Shown one piece after another: positions 5,343 through 5,392 of a stretch of 5,392 nucleotides of DNA. The notes below the pieces were generated by a model that made no database searches, had not been told where the DNA came from, and saw nothing but the letters and a program-made list of their open reading frames with translations. Position numbers and translations under genes: made by a program. Location of the stretch: NCBI GenBank assembly GCA_900765185.1, contig CAAFQT010000248.1:1-5392 (forward strand). Direction: 5' to 3'. This DNA comes from an uncultured Collinsella sp. Lineage in GTDB: Bacteria > Actinomycetota > Coriobacteriia > Coriobacteriales > Coriobacteriaceae. The stretch's first letter is position 1; every line of letters starts with the position of its first letter.

Positions 5343-5371
5343 AAAAAAGGAGGCCTCCGCATCGCCGCGGA
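5343..5371 (+). terminator. First half of an intrinsic terminator after ferredoxin, cut at the contig end
   Basis: Six A residues (5343-5348) are followed by GGAGGCCTCCGC (5349-5360), a 6-base loop (5361-5366) and GCGGA (5367-5371), which pairs with TCCGC (5356-5360). A complete bidirectional terminator would continue with GGCCTCC and a T-run, but the sequence switches to adapter. The GGAGG here is therefore hairpin stem rather than a ribosome-binding site. Confidence 0.7.
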
Positions 5372-5392
5372 AGATCGGAAGAGCGTCGTGTA
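5372..5392. other. Illumina TruSeq adapter sequence (artefact, not genomic)
   Basis: All 21 bases match the adapter read-through sequence that begins AGATCGGAAGAGC and continues GTCGTGTA. It sits exactly at the contig end, as expected for untrimmed reads carried into the assembly. It should be masked and not interpreted biologically. Confidence 0.96.

Noticed and set aside
5349..5353. GGAGG as the ribosome-binding site of a further gene
   Set aside because: It is the left arm of a terminator-type hairpin preceded by six A residues, and no start codon follows before the adapter.

Overview
This is a 5.4 kb high-GC bacterial contig end. It carries a complete heat-shock chaperone operon on the minus strand and a divergently transcribed ferredoxin gene on the plus strand. 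The actinobacterial gene order dnaK-grpE-dnaJ-hspR, the MerR-type repressor HspR, the GC-rich coding sequence and a clostridial-type 2[4Fe-4S] ferredoxin together suggest an anaerobic actinobacterium. My best guess is a member of the Coriobacteriia, perhaps Collinsella-like. That placement is inferred from recall and gene content, not from a database search.

Minus strand, in order of transcription: dnaK (4327 to 2435), then grpE two bases later (2432 to 1590). A 108-base gap with two strong GC-rich hairpins follows, then a zinc-finger-less dnaJ (1481 to 516), a 73-base gap, and hspR (442 to 26). A stem-loop at 1-22 probably begins the operon terminator. DnaK, GrpE and the J-protein form the Hsp70 folding cycle (ATPase, nucleotide exchange, client delivery). 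HspR is the expected repressor of the operon, with DnaK as corepressor in studied relatives. No canonical HspR operator (HAIR) is visible upstream of dnaK.

The 790-base divergent intergenic region (4328-5117) contains the dnaK leader and an AT-rich promoter zone (about 4405-4475). It also holds an array of five tandem 61-62 bp repeats (4601-4909) and the ferredoxin promoter and leader (5029-5117). Each repeat unit has a rigid architecture: a 14-base half-site, an 18-base centre, the half-site inverted, and a 15-16 base spacer. This array is the most unusual element in the window and I do not recognise it as a named family.

The ferredoxin gene (5118-5303) is followed by half of an intrinsic terminator. 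The last 21 bases (5372-5392) match the Illumina TruSeq adapter and are not genomic, so the contig breaks inside the terminator hairpin.
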